Source: Setoptus koraiensis (taxonomy: Eukaryota > Arthropoda). From it: a stretch of 64,000 nt of DNA. The notes beneath the pieces were generated by a model. It worked only from the letters and a program-made list of their open reading frames with translations. It did no database searches and was not told the DNA's origin. The stretch lies in NCBI GenBank assembly GCA_048013815.1, contig CM106586.1, forward strand, positions 15,934,001 through 15,998,000, written 5' to 3'. Shown here one piece after another: positions 24,922-37,352 of the stretch. The position numbers and the translations under genes are program-made. Numbering within the stretch: position 1 is the first letter of the stretch; every line of letters begins with the position of its first letter.

Positions 24922-25416
24922 ATGACAACGTCTAACCATTCGGGACCCAACATATCAACTAACTGGTTCAGTCAGAAATTATTACACAAGCCTGTCACAA
25001 TGGTGGACTCTTCAGCGCAAAAGAAGGCAACCAAGTCATACACATCATTCACCATCGAGTCTATACTTTCAAAAAGGGACGACACAAGCTCGAGGAAAAA
25101 TGAAAACACAAACTCTTACCAATATACTAACAACCAATATACAAATAACCAATATACGAGTAACCAATATACAAGTAACCACTATACTGATACAGACACA
25201 TCCTCGCCAAGGATGAAAAAGAAAACTCGCACCGTATTCTCTAGGAATCAGATACAGTTATTAGATTTAACTTTCCAAGCCAAAAAGTATCTGGCTAGCA
25301 GCGAAAGAGCTGAGCTGGCCTCAGCATTAAATTTAACCGAGACACAAATCAAAATTTGGTTTCAAAACAGGAGAAACAAGTGGAAAAGGAAAATCATCAA
25401 TTATCAAATTAATTAA
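24922..25416 (+). CDS. HMX/NKX5-type homeobox transcription factor
   Basis: A nuclear DNA-binding protein of 164 aa. The homeodomain is at residues 99-158, starting [10 protein letters not shown] and ending with helix 3 [14 protein letters not shown]. The combination KTRTVFSR, (R/K)YL.SSERA.LA and LTETQ is typical of HMX (NKX5) factors of neural and sensory development. Residues 42-50 (SFTIESILS) resemble an eh1 Groucho-binding motif, which HMX proteins carry near the N-terminus. Residues 66-89 are a YTNNQ-type tandem repeat. The protein stops six residues after the homeodomain and has no intron, both unusual for HMX. I chose the ATG at 24922 (ACC before ATG). A related NK-class gene is the main alternative. 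Confidence 0.8.
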   Translation: MTTSNHSGPNISTNWFSQKLLHKPVTMVDSSAQKKATKSYTSFTIESILSKRDDTSSRKNENTNSYQYTNNQYTNNQYTSNQYTSNHYTDTDTSSPRMKKKTRTVFSRNQIQLLDLTFQAKKYLASSERAELASALNLTETQIKIWFQNRRNKWKRKIINYQIN

Positions 25417-25806
25417 TGATTAAAATTTTTATAATCCATTTAATTAATAAATGAATTTCACATTTAATTCTTAAACAAATCACTTAGTGAACTTATTGTA
25501 TTTCCGGTTGGTGTTAGAAGAAACTAACCAATGGTCACGTTGCGAAGGTATTCTTTCTGGGTGTGTACTGCGGATACCCATCACCGCCCTCTTGACCGAC
25601 CGCTCCGAGGTCCAATGCGGCATGCTGCATCCACATTACCTCTTGCCTGGGCTACACGTGGAGGAGCAGCATGCACTATTTTGATTTCTATCTATTAAAT
25701 TCATTGGCTGTATGTTTGCCAGTGTAAGGATATAATCGTATTGTCATCATACAGCAGACAAAAATATTTTAATTATCTTGGAGTTGATCATCCGCTCAAG
25801 CTCAAA
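25417..25806. other. Short intergenic, HMX to RCL1
   Basis: AT-rich HMX 3' flank, then a more GC-rich block at about 25530-25680 that stays open in one frame without recognisable content. I see no gene. Confidence 0.5.
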
Positions 25807-26922
25807 ATGTCGTCCCTTTTGTTTCAAGGAAGTAATTGCTTGAGGCAGCGCATTCTATTATCTATACTAACTGGAAAGCCCATAATCATCGATGCAATAA
25901 GAAACGAAGATCTTACTGATAGTCCCGGGCAAATTATTGGACTGTTAGACTATGAGCGTAATTTGTTAGAACTGTGCGAAAAGATAACCCATTCCACCAT
26001 AGTCTCTATTAACAAGACAGGCACTAAATTGACCTTCAAGCCGGGCACCTTGATAGGTGGCGAAATAAAGCATGATTGCGATGTTTCTAGGAGCATTTCA
26101 TATTATTTAGAATTGTTGCTTGCATTAGGACCATTCTGTAAGAAGCAACTAGTAGCCACATTGAACGGGGTTACAAATGACCAAACGGATCCCAACGTGG
26201 ACGCTCTCAAGTTATCTTCGTTGCCCATATTAAAAAGATTTATTGGCGATCATGAGGGACAAAAGCTCGATATCAAAGTCCAGGCAAGAGGATTCAAGCC
26301 GGAGGGCGGTGGTCAGATATTGTTCACCTGTCCAATAGCTCGCCAATTGATACCTGTACAGCTGACTAATCCTGGCAAGATAAAAAGAATCAGAGGTGTA
26401 GCAGTAGCCACGAGAGTATCTCCACAGATGGCCAACCGAATGATAGACGTCGCCAAGGGCCTGTTACTACAATATCTACCAGATGTATATATATACTCGG
26501 ACCACCACAAAGGCAAATCAAGTGGAAATTCTCCAGGTTTCGCCATCTCCTTGGTTGCGGAAACTGTGGATGGATGTTATTACACTAGCGATGCTGTCTC
26601 CAACCCAAAAGGATCCCCTGTTGGGCCTTCACTTCCAGAAGACGTCGCCAAAGAGGCTACATATAGACTATTTGAGGAAATCTATCGAGGCGGCTGCATT
26701 GATTCTTGCAATCAAAGTTTGGCTCTTACTATGATGGCCTTCAACCAGAAAGATGTTTCCAAAATGATGTTTGGACCCCTGTCTATGTACTCCGTTCACT
26801 ATCTCAGGCACTTGAAGGAGTTTTGTGGACTCACCTTCATATTGGACAGTAACGATGCTCCAAAGGTCATTGCAACTTGCATCGGAATTGGTTACAGTAA
26901 TTTCAGTAGACCTACATACTAA
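25807..26922 (+). CDS. RCL1: RCL1, RNA 3'-terminal phosphate cyclase-like protein
   Basis: RCL1 is a nucleolar factor of the small-subunit processome. It partners BMS1 and is needed for early pre-18S rRNA cleavage; it has the RNA-cyclase fold but is not an active cyclase. The 371-aa product begins MSSLLFQGSNCLRQR, matching the family N-terminus. It carries GVTNDQTDP, the conserved GRGFP-like stretch RGFKPEGGGQ, the long signature PGKIKRIRGVA, VSPQMANR, and EEIYRGGCIDSCNQSLAL near the C-terminus. The ATG at 25807 was chosen because the open frame upstream has no ATG. Single exon. An AATAAA signal is 15 bases past the stop (26938-26943). Confidence 0.93.
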   Translation: MSSLLFQGSNCLRQRILLSILTGKPIIIDAIRNEDLTDSPGQIIGLLDYERNLLELCEKITHSTIVSINKTGTKLTFKPGTLIGGEIKHDCDVSRSISYYLELLLALGPFCKKQLVATLNGVTNDQTDPNVDALKLSSLPILKRFIGDHEGQKLDIKVQARGFKPEGGGQILFTCPIARQLIPVQLTNPGKIKRIRGVAVATRVSPQMANRMIDVAKGLLLQYLPDVYIYSDHHKGKSSGNSPGFAISLVAETVDGCYYTSDAVSNPKGSPVGPSLPEDVAKEATYRLFEEIYRGGCIDSCNQSLALTMMAFNQKDVSKMMFGPLSMYSVHYLRHLKEFCGLTFILDSNDAPKVIATCIGIGYSNFSRPTY

Positions 26923-26937
26923 TTTTTGAGTGTGTTT

Positions 26938-26943
26938 AATAAA
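26938..26943 (+). terminator. PolyA signal of RCL1
   Basis: AATAAA 15 bases after the RCL1 stop. The convergent HTATSF1 stop lies only 60 bases further on, so the two 3' UTRs must be very short or overlap. Confidence 0.7.
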
Positions 26944-27002
26944 ATACATCGATATACTGATTTGTTTCGTACATAAGAGTCTTTCACTCTCGCCAGTTGG
27001 GT

Positions 27003-28139
27003 CTAATCACTTTCACTTTCCTCATCGTCTATAATCTTATCGATGTCACCATCTGAATCATCATCATCGAAATTATTCGCTTTGAGCTTCTTACAAATCG
27101 GTTCTTCCTGCCTGTTGGGCGGTGAATGACCGTGTGATTCGGGATCGTAACTCGTCGTCGCTTGAGTAGGAAGATTGTCTGGAAGATTATCACATTGGAT
27201 GGTTACGGAATCGGAATGTTGAATACTATCTTTTTCAAGATCATCATGCCACCTTTTTAACCTAGCGGCAGTTTCTTCATCTGTCTCATGGACTTTGTAT
27301 TTAGTCTTGCCATCCCAAAATTTGGCGCTCAACTTTCTTTGAGCAAAATATCTACCATCCATCAATTCAATACATTTATTGGCTGCAGAAAAATCGTGAA
27401 ATGTCACAGTTGCCACACCTTCTGGATTTTGATCGTAAATGACAACCTTTTTTACTGGACCACAAAGTTTCTCACACTCCTCTTGTAAGTCGTCGCGATA
27501 TTCTAAAATAAGAGCGGGATCTCCAGAAAAATCACTAACCGAAAACATGTTAGATATAACAACGGTGAGATTGCTCTTTATCTCGTCGGGTAGTTTACTT
27601 GGTTTCCAAGCCAGCAAATTATCCAGCTTCTTCTTTTGTTTTTCTTTCAACTTTTTGTTTAATTTCTTCGGCTTTTTGCTGGGATCATATTGTCCTTTTA
27701 ATTGAAATTTTGCCTTCTCAACATGAATGGTGTGCTTTTCATCGTAAGGGTAACCGTCGAGAATATCCAATGCCAGATCAACTGACTCCACTCTGGCATA
27801 ACAACAGAGAGCATCTCCCTTGAAATTACCCTCTTTATCTCGATACATTTTTATATTGTAAATGTTGGTTGCCAACCCCTTTTCTTGTTCCTTAACGCTA
27901 ATTTTACTTTGATCGCGAAACTTGATGACTCCGCATTTTTTCATCAGATTCACAAAGTCCTCGCCTCCCATAGATAGAGGCAATCCCGTTACATACACAT
28001 AACTATTGTGATCCTCATCCATATCGAACCACCCCTCCGGTTTCGCCTCTGAATCGGCCACTCTAGTCTCTGTCGGTGGATCCCCGGTATCTGGTGCGAC
28101 ACTGACATCGTCCTGAAGTTTGGCATCTTTATCCTCCAT
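27003..28139 (-). CDS. HTATSF1: HTATSF1/CUS2-type splicing factor
   Basis: Tat-SF1 (yeast Cus2) is a U2 snRNP-associated protein that contacts SF3B1 and accompanies branch-site recognition. The 378-aa product has the WFDMDEDHNSYVYVTGLP start typical of the family. RRM1 is at about 46-142. A Lys-rich linker (PKKLNKKLKEKQKKK) follows, then a second RRM of the U2AF-homology type at about 190-275. Its Arg-aromatic-Phe motif is RYF at 263-265, followed by WDGKTKY, used to grip SF3B1 ULMs. The tail is acidic (DDDDSDGDID). It is half the length of human HTATSF1 because the long acidic C-terminus is missing, so it resembles the yeast form. Single exon. Confidence 0.9.
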   Translation of the reverse strand: MEDKDAKLQDDVSVAPDTGDPPTETRVADSEAKPEGWFDMDEDHNSYVYVTGLPLSMGGEDFVNLMKKCGVIKFRDQSKISVKEQEKGLATNIYNIKMYRDKEGNFKGDALCCYARVESVDLALDILDGYPYDEKHTIHVEKAKFQLKGQYDPSKKPKKLNKKLKEKQKKKLDNLLAWKPSKLPDEIKSNLTVVISNMFSVSDFSGDPALILEYRDDLQEECEKLCGPVKKVVIYDQNPEGVATVTFHDFSAANKCIELMDGRYFAQRKLSAKFWDGKTKYKVHETDEETAARLKRWHDDLEKDSIQHSDSVTIQCDNLPDNLPTQATTSYDPESHGHSPPNRQEEPICKKLKANNFDDDDSDGDIDKIIDDEESESD

Positions 28140-28900
28140 CGAAATGTTATAATATTTACAAAAAATAAAAGATGTAACAATCTCAACAAGAATGACTACT
28201 TGCCGTTATGCTGATTCACAGTTAGCAACCAGCTGATCCAGAGAACTGTACTGTTATGGGGTACAATAGAACCGCGCGTACCCGCAACGCACAATACCCA
28301 ACCTACCCAGAAAGTTCGAAAGAAGTTCTCAAGTCCCACGAATACGAATTTGTCGATACATTCATATCTTCCAGTATGTCCCAAATTATTAGAGATCAAC
28401 AAGTTGCAAAAAAAGTCTTAGATATAGTTCGCTGATACAGGTCAATCGGCTACATTCATAGGGTAACCACATGAGTCGCAATATTCCATCATTAGTTTAC
28501 TATCTCTACTCAAGATTAGAATCTGCAAGCACATTTGAATCATGACACCCCGAAACACCCCAGCAATTCAATTCAATCATATAAAATCCAATAGATATAT
28601 ATGTATTCTATATTTATAGTACATGAGTTTGCTTTCTTTCTAGTTGGTGGAAAAATAATGACTATGAGCGCCGATTGTGCAAATAGTATACGAATTAAAA
28701 TTTTACTATAATAACTTCATCTTCATTTTCTTTCTTTCTTTTGTTACATACCAACACAATAGTAAGAATTGATAGTAGCGATAGAATAATATTTAATATA
28801 TTACGTGTAGGCTCAATATATATAAATATATATGTACGTTGTATGATTTCATTCGATAAAGTGATGATGCCAATTCTCAAAGAAGACATTCTATCTATGT
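28140..28900. other. HTATSF1 5' flank and Rac 3' flank
   Basis: AT-rich. It holds the HTATSF1 promoter side and the Rac 3' UTR, with TATATA-rich sequence at 28590-28620 and 28795-28835. No other gene is seen. Confidence 0.6.
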
Positions 28901-29482
28901 TCATATCACATTGCATTTAAATCTACGTCTTTTAGGCTTAGGTTGAGGACATAAAACGGCTCGGATGGCTTCGTCGAAAACATTCTTCAGACCTTTCTGT
29001 GTCAAAGCTGAACACTCTAAATATTTGACAGCTCCTATCTCTTTGGACATGGCCAATCCCTGTGGGTATGTTATTGGTGATAATTTGCGATCTTTTAGTT
29101 TATCAATAGTTTTTGTTTCATCTCTCAAGTCTAATTTAGTGCCAACTAAAATTATTGGCACATTAGGACAGTGATGACTGACTTCTGGATACCATTTGGC
29201 TCTAACATTTTCGAATGAGGCTGGACTGATCAATGAGAAGCATATTAAGAAGACATCTGTTTGTGGATAAGATAATGGCCTAAGCCTGTCGTAGTCTTCT
29301 TGGCCGGCAGTATCCCATAAGCCTAAATTTATTGGCTTGCCATCTACCATAACGTTGGCTGAATAGTTATCAAAAACAGTGGGTATGTATTCGCCAGGGA
29401 ATGCGTTAGTGGTGTAGCTAATAAGTAGACAGGTCTTACCAACGGCACCATCCCCAACAACTACACATTTGATTGACTGCAT
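28901..29482 (-). CDS. RAC1: Rac small GTPase
   Basis: Rho-family GTPase that switches actin remodelling through WAVE, PAK and other effectors at the plasma membrane. The 193-aa protein is almost identical to Rac1 through all GTPase motifs: P-loop GDGAVGKT (10-17), switch [11 protein letters not shown], switch [20 protein letters not shown], and CSALT. It has the Rho insert region ([12 protein letters not shown]), a polybasic tail KPKRRRFK, and the prenylation box CNVI. Isoleucine at the last position still predicts geranylgeranylation but differs from the usual Leu of Rac. The start context is GCCATGC. It is intronless here, whereas Rac genes of most animals have several introns. Confidence 0.95.
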   Translation of the reverse strand: MQSIKCVVVGDGAVGKTCLLISYTTNAFPGEYIPTVFDNYSANVMVDGKPINLGLWDTAGQEDYDRLRPLSYPQTDVFLICFSLISPASFENVRAKWYPEVSHHCPNVPIILVGTKLDLRDETKTIDKLKDRKLSPITYPQGLAMSKEIGAVKYLECSALTQKGLKNVFDEAIRAVLCPQPKPKRRRFKCNVI

Positions 29483-30523
29483 GGCAGAGATTGCCTCAGG
29501 ACTGACTGATTATTGTTGTTCTTTTCTTGCTTGATTGTTGTTGTTGTTGTTTTCGTTTGAAATATTGTTATTGTTGTTGTTGCTGTGGCTTACAATGACA
29601 ATGTCTATCTAGAATGGATTTGCAGTAAAAATAATAAAAAAAAACAAGTGATGATGATCCAAAGAGCGATATCGTGGCGATTGTTGACCTCAAATGTGTA
29701 ATAAATACATGATATACTACTGTGTCTGTCGGTATATTGCTTGGGCTTATTAATAATAATAATTGTTGCGTCGACAATTGTGACGGTCAATTACATAGGA
29801 GAGTATTCCTTTCATATCAATATAACTGTATGATGTTATTTCAAGTATTTGTTTGGATATGAATGAGATGAGATGACATGGTCTAATTAGATGCTTGAAG
29901 ATAATAATGATTATTATGATAATATATAAAATAATAATAATCTATATCCATCGGTGTGTCTAAATGGGTATAAATAATAATACACAAATGTTTGCCTGAT
30001 GATAGTGTCCGTGTGTGTGTGATTGTGAAAATAATTATATACATGAATGCACTGATATAAGTAATATTCAATCTGTGACATTTTATACCATACCATCAAT
30101 AATACCAACCATTGACGCTAGAGCACTTTGTTGAGCCGCACAGAATGAAGCTCTGTGCCAGATTATTTTTCGTTATCCGCGCCACCCATACATAAAGCGC
30201 CGCAAAATGTCGTGCCGAGGGGCAGAGTACAAATACCTCGGGCAGCGACGCTAATGCGTTTGGATGGAAAAGCGGGTCGGTACCATAGGAGGAGTGGTCG
30301 TAGGGCTCGATACACGGCTACCAATAATAACCTTCAGCGCCGCGTTACACAGATGTAATATAAAATAGTATTAGTGTAACGCGACTTTGAGACATAATCG
30401 TCATTATTTCTATTTGGAGGCTCCACTCATTTATTACTCGACAGATTTTATTAAAATATCGTTATTGTTACGTCACACACTTACCGGACCACACACTTCA
30501 ACCAGCTGAGTCAATTATCAACT
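29483..30523. other. Divergent Rac/COX6B upstream region
   Basis: Contains a GTT/CAA microsatellite close upstream of Rac (29512-29585), AT-rich spacer, and a more GC-rich block at 30150-30345 ending in a perfect inverted repeat. No gene is recognised. Confidence 0.6.
30341..30383. repeat. Inverted repeat, 10-bp perfect stem
   Basis: CGCGTTACAC at 30341-30350 is the exact reverse complement of GTGTAACGCG at 30374-30383, with a 23-base AT-rich loop. It lies about 140 bp upstream of the COX6B start. It could be a cis-regulatory palindrome, a hairpin, or a MITE remnant; no target-site duplication was identified. Confidence 0.6.
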
Positions 30524-30835
30524 ATGGCAGACAAGGCGAAAGAGAGCAAATCCAACAATGATCCAATTGTGGCAATTCTTAAAAATGCCGTTCCCTACGA
30601 CCCGAGATTTCCCAATATGAATCAAACTAAAAATTGTCAAGTGAATTACATAGATTACTTCAGGTGTCTCAAAAAGAAGGACGAGGAATACTGCGCTTGG
30701 TACAAAAACGCTTACCAACAACTTTGTCCCCCGGACTGGTACGAGAAATGGGACGAGCAACGCCAGAAGGGTACATTCCCCTTCCCAGAATTATGTGAAC
30801 GCACCTACGAGGAATGGTTGGAAATGAATAAGTAG
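30524..30835 (+). CDS. COX6B1: COX6B, cytochrome c oxidase subunit 6B
   Basis: Small intermembrane-space subunit of complex IV, imported and oxidised through the MIA40 pathway. The 103-aa protein has the COX6B CHCH pattern: first helix C-X9-C (CQVNYIDYFRC) and second C-X10-C (CAWYKNAYQQLC). It also has PYDPRFPN, the family N-terminal motif, and WDEQRQKGTFPFP. Most family members stop soon after GTFPGK; this one runs on 17 residues (ELCERTYEEWLEMNK) and adds a fifth Cys. Single exon. AATAAA is at 30992-30997. Confidence 0.93.
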   Translation: MADKAKESKSNNDPIVAILKNAVPYDPRFPNMNQTKNCQVNYIDYFRCLKKKDEEYCAWYKNAYQQLCPPDWYEKWDEQRQKGTFPFPELCERTYEEWLEMNK

Positions 30836-30991
30836 ACCTTAACTGGAAAATTTCATCAAATAGAAATCTTAAGACATTGTAGCTGTTCGAAGTAACCTAA
30901 TTATTATTTAGAAGAAACAAGGAGTTCGATTGGAGAAGGCAAGCAAATGCTTCTCAGTGTTGCTATTATTGACTCTAATCTGAGTTTGTTG

Positions 30992-30997
30992 AATAAA
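30992..30997 (+). terminator. PolyA signal of COX6B
   Basis: AATAAA followed by an A-run, about 157 bases past the COX6B stop. Confidence 0.6.
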
Positions 30998-31147
30998 AAA
31001 AAACAATCAAATTTAGCGTTTGAACCCAATTAGTACACCCTTATTTCAATCTAGACGAATGAACAATCGTTGGCAATACGCTAGTGGGTGCTATCTTTCT
31101 CAGTCTTGCATCCTCTTGAAATGTAATTACTGATTTTGAAACCAGAT

Positions 31148-33001
<1,854 letters not shown>

Positions 33002-35059
33002 TTATATAACATTGAGTGATGATAGCAGGTTGTAGGCGAGCACAGTTGCGGCCCCGCTAGCAAAAAGCAGTACACCCTGAAGTATGGGTCCAGGCAACCA
33101 AATGTTTCGTATTTGGCCTAATTGGGTCAAAATCCAAATCTTTTTTTCTTCATACGGCGGGTACCTGTTAGATCCAATGATCTCTAGTAGTGGATTGAAG
33201 CCGCGCTCAACAACGGCCTTGCTATTTGAGAATGCCTCTAGCGAGTAGGATCCATGATATTTGCCTATTCCGCTGGCCCCTACGCCGCCGAAAGGCAGTG
33301 ACATTGAGTTCATTTGAAGGACAACATCATTGATGGCCATGGTGCCCGACGATGTTTCCTTGATAAATTTCTTGATTGTCTTAGTGTTATTTGAGAACAC
33401 ATAAAGTGCAAGAGGTTTTTCTCCTTTGTTCACGATATCAATAGCTTGTTGTGCCGAGTTAACCGTTACAAAAGGCAACAGCGGACCAAATATCTCGTCC
33501 TTCATTATGGGCTCATCTAGACTGACATCCGTCATAATGGCCGGTCCTATTTGTAGCTTGTCCGGATGCAATTGGCCCCCAACAACAAGTCTGCTGTCTT
33601 TGATGAGGCGCTTTAGGCGCTCAAAATGATGTCCATTGACGATACGAGAATAGTCGCTACTAGCAACAGCGTCACCATTATAAAACTCGTCCATAACTTT
33701 CAAGAATTCTTTTCTGGCCACATCCTGTGCCTTTTCGCTACACATTACATAATCGGGCGCTATACAAGTTTGGCCAGAATTAATGAATTTGCCCCAAAAC
33801 AATCTACGCCAAGTGGCCTGTTTGTCTAAAACGTCATCGTCTATGTAAACTGGCGATTTTCCGCCCAATTCCAGCACAACAGGTGTCAATTTTTTGCTCG
33901 CCTCTTGGTACACAGCTCGTCCACCATGTTCGCTGCCAGTATAGAATATGTGGTCAAATTTGTGTTGCTTTATCAAGTTGCTTGTGGCATGCAAATCACA
34001 GTTTATTACATAATAGCATTGATTGTCGAGATATCTGGGCACCAGCGATTCCAGCAGGCTTCCAGTGAGAGACGAATGCTCGGACACTTTCAGTATGGCA
34101 CAATTGCCCGCTGCAATGGCGCCCGCAAACGGCGACAGCGACAACAGTAGCGGATAATTCCAAGCGCCCAATATGAGGCAAACGCCGAGCGGTTCGTGTT
34201 GGACGTATACAGAGTCGAAGAAGGTCAAGAATGTCTTTGCTTTGGCCTGTGGTCTGGCAAAGTTGTCCAGATTGGCCAAGAAGTAGCGGATGTCGTTGTC
34301 GAGCAGATTCATCTCGAGCAGCGCCACCTCCGATGCGGGCTGTTTTGCGGGTTGTTATGGTAGATTACGGTGATCATGATTAGTATATCAGAGGTATTGC
34401 GTAATATCATGAGTGATATATGTATGTTTGTGTGTGTGTGTATTTGTGGGCCTCACCTTGTTCAAGTCGCCGCGCAGGGCCTCACATATGGCGTCGAAGT
34501 TCTCTGTGAGCATCAACTGCATTTGTCGCAATTGTTTCTTTCTGAAATTAACATCCTTAGTTCTGTTAGTTTCGAAGGCCTGTCTGGCCTGCTCAACGAT
34601 TTGCTGATGTTTCACTGGCTGCGGTTGATGGCCGTCGGGGCTCATAGTGTTTGCTGTTGTTGTTGTTGTTGTAGTGTTGCCAGTTTGGTTGTTGTGTTGT
34701 ACACGATGATGATTGTTGTGGTCACTCAGTAACGGTATATCCAGCGTTGTGGATTGGCCATTGTCGGTCATTGGTATAGTGGCGCTCATGTTTGGCTTGC
34801 TGTTGCTGTTGTTTTGTAGGTTGTTGTCTAACGTATTGACAGCAGCATGTTGATTGTTTGTTTGATCAACAATTAAAATGGTGTCTTTGCTGTACTGTTG
34901 ATAGTTGTTGTCGTTGTTGTTTGTATTAACTGTGTCACTGATACTGTTTGAATGCTGCTGCTGCTGCTTTCTGCTGTTCATCATCTTCAAATCAACTGTC
35001 GCCTGTTCACCTGTTGCTTGCGCAACATTGGTGGTATTGTTGTTATCAATCGATGCCAT
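33002..35059 (-). CDS. ALDH3-family membrane-anchored fatty aldehyde dehydrogenase (two exons)
   Basis: Family-3 aldehyde dehydrogenases oxidise long-chain aldehydes to acids with NAD(P)+; the ALDH3A2 type is anchored in the ER by a C-terminal helix. Exon 1 is 34457-35059, exon 2 33002-34339. The intron is 117 bp, phase 0 (AAG/GTGAGG, AACAG), giving 646 aa. The enzyme begins near residue 155 (VEQARQAFETNRTKD) and has LGAWNYP, IFYTGS, catalytic Glu 358 in LELGGKSP, nucleophile Cys 393 in SGQTCIAPDY, EEIFGP-like DEIFGPLLP and SLPFGGVGASG. A hydrophobic helix lies at about 621-642. The first 150 residues are a low-complexity Asn/Gln/Thr extension absent from known ALDH3 enzymes. The start has AACATGG context. 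Confidence 0.88.
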
Positions 35060-35262
35060 GTTGACGCGCGCGCGCTACCTTTTGTGTCGTGACTTATGGG
35101 CCAGCAAATCGCTAGCAAACAAATATGATAGCAATAGCAGCAAGTGAAACAATTTTATTACAATGATGTAACCGAATAGTGTGGCCGCTGTCAATGGAAC
35201 GCAACACGCTTGTTATGAAACATGCTCGGAATAATGGGATGCAAAATGCGACCTTTGTTGCG

Positions 35263-35312
35263 GTTGTTGCTGCTGCTGTTGTTGTTGCTGTTGTTGCTGC
35301 TGTTGCTGTTGT

Positions 35313-35343
<31 letters not shown>
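35263..35343. repeat. GTT/GCT trinucleotide run
   Basis: About 27 GTT, GCT and similar triplets in a row, just upstream of the ALDH3 start region on the other strand. It reads as CAA/CAG on the minus strand. Confidence 0.9.
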
Positions 35344-36180
35344 CTACTGGTGGTGGTAGTTGTAGTTGCTGCGACGCTCACTGACGAGCTCACTGGATGC
35401 GCCTCTCAAATTGGAGCTCAACTTTCAACAAGCTGGCCGAAACGATGATGACGTAAGCTGATGACCATCGGTGCATGAGCACTTAGAGCTGATAAATACG
35501 AATTTCAAGTTTCGACAGGGCAGTTTTGCGATGCAACGGAGCAGTGTATTACTCGGTAGTATTATGAAACACAAATGAATATGGGATTTGCTTGTTGGAG
35601 AAATTTGTGCAAAAATTTTGTTCCTTGCCCCCTCTCTCTCAGCTGCAGTTCAACTACAGGTTGTGCTGCTGCTTGATTATGATACGATTATAATCGACTC
35701 TGCGAGCGGCTACGATGATGATATTATCCTGATTAGACTCAGTGTTCGTCGGGCTGCTCGTCGGATAATTAGATTACCTATTTCGACACACACACACACA
35801 CACGAATACGCACTGGCAGTGTCGGGTCGGGCCGAGACGACCACTTGTTGTTGTTGTTGTTGTTGTTGCTGCTGCTGCCGTAATGGAAACGCTGCTCACC
35901 GAGCTTATAACCGAACAAGGCTACCGATGCCATAATTGTTGTGATAATCGTGACAAAGCTGTACGAAGCTGCGCAAAGCTGCCAAGCTGGCCGGCCAGCC
36001 CGAGACGGGCCCTGGCCGGTTGGCGAACGCTGCCAAATGCAAGCAAACGTAAAGCAACACTCCCTCTGGCCGTCGGCTTAGTTGCGGGCTGGAGCGATGG
36101 GGTATGAGATGACATAAATGGGGGTACTCGCCTCCTGTAATGCGTTGCGATCGCAGCCAACGGAATAACAACCGTTGTAG

Positions 36181-36181
36181 C

Positions 36182-36234
<53 letters not shown>

Positions 36235-36235
36235 C
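36181..36235. repeat. Pure (CAA)18 microsatellite
   Basis: Eighteen uninterrupted CAA triplets, the longest pure microsatellite seen in the window and probably highly variable in length. Confidence 0.95.
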
Positions 36236-36956
36236 CTCATAATAGCTGCAGTTGTAGTAGTAACAACCGCGATGGTTATGCAATGTAACGTTGGCTAGAC
36301 GCTTCTCGTCGCATGCAAGGTGACGAATTGAAAACTGGCAAGCGAGCCAACGAACGCCGAGCAATAAGGAAAACTGGCCAAAGGTAATGGAAATGGAAAC
36401 TAGTTTTGCCAGCTGGTGTTTTCATTTCCTTTTGTGTGTATAGTCCGCGCAACGGTTAGATGCTCACTCAGCGGGTTGTCCTCGACCAATGGCAAGCCAG
36501 CGATGGCTTGGCAACGGCGAGCCCTATGGTGCGAGTTTGTTTTTCCGTTTCGCCGGGCTTCTCTAGGGCGCACAACAACAGCGACCACGCCAGCAACAGC
36601 AACAACAGCGACGACGACGACAACGGCGACGACGGCGACAACGGAATCTCGATGGCGAGCCGAGAAGCACCGACGAGAATCGACAAGCACCGACGAGAAC
36701 CGGCGAGAACGCAGATTATCGCTCGGCCGAGCTAGCCTGTGTTTATTTATTCGCAACGATCGCTAGCTTTATTTATAGACGTTGGCAACTCAAGGCGAAC
36801 AGAGCGTCATTGCCGCTCGAGAGGCTCGCCGTTGTAGCCACTAATAGCCGTTCAACATAGTGCTTGCCAGATAAAATTGATCGACAGCGAGCTCGCCTCC
36901 AAGTTCGAACGGAGCGAGTCAATGTCGATTACTCACGTACACGCCGCTCGCAGGCT

Positions 36957-37031
36957 GATGGCTCGATGGGTTTGAGCTCGATGGGTTTGAGCTTGATGGT
37001 TTGAGCTTGATGGGTTTGAGCTTGATGGGAG
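36957..37031. repeat. 15-bp GATGGGTTTGAGCTT array
   Basis: About five copies of GATGGGTTTGAGCT(C/T), the middle one with a one-base deletion. Confidence 0.85.
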
Positions 37032-37208
37032 CAGGGCTGCTTGACGTTGGCGAAACGGCATAGCAGTCATAAATCAAAGCCTTTCCTAATGATTAGCGCC
37101 AATTAACACAGATTATGGCCGTGTTGAGACAATAATGGCGACGCCAAGACGCTTTATATACAGTTTATTTTTAGGCCCCGCAACGGCATATTCGTGGCTG
37201 TTGGTGGT

Positions 37209-37352
37209 TCAATAACGATTGCGTTTGTGTGTGTGCCCCGATGTCAAAAATAGCCCACACTCAACTGAATTCAGCATGTCCTTATTTGTTGACGAGGTGC
37301 CCACTTTCATCGACGCCTCGAACGGTGTATGGCCGATTCGGTCCAATTCGGT
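37209..37352 (-). CDS. Possible terminal exon with ankyrin-like motif
   Basis: Weak candidate. On the minus strand a pyrimidine-poor but AT-rich tract ends in TATATGCAG at 37353, a plausible acceptor. It is followed by 47 codons to a stop, and AATAAA sits 40 bases beyond (37164-37169). The peptide includes DRIGHTPFEASMKVG, which fits the first half of an ankyrin repeat (D-x-x-G-x-T-P-L-x-x-A). I could not find upstream exons carrying the rest of an ankyrin domain within the next few kilobases. It may be the end of a multi-exon gene, a decayed piece, or chance. Confidence 0.28.
   Translation of the reverse strand, partial: TELDRIGHTPFEASMKVGTSSTNKDMLNSVECGLFLTSGHTHKRNRY

Noticed and set aside
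36143-36240. PolyGln or polyVal coding run
   Set aside because: Pure CAA microsatellite, not embedded in any conserved frame.
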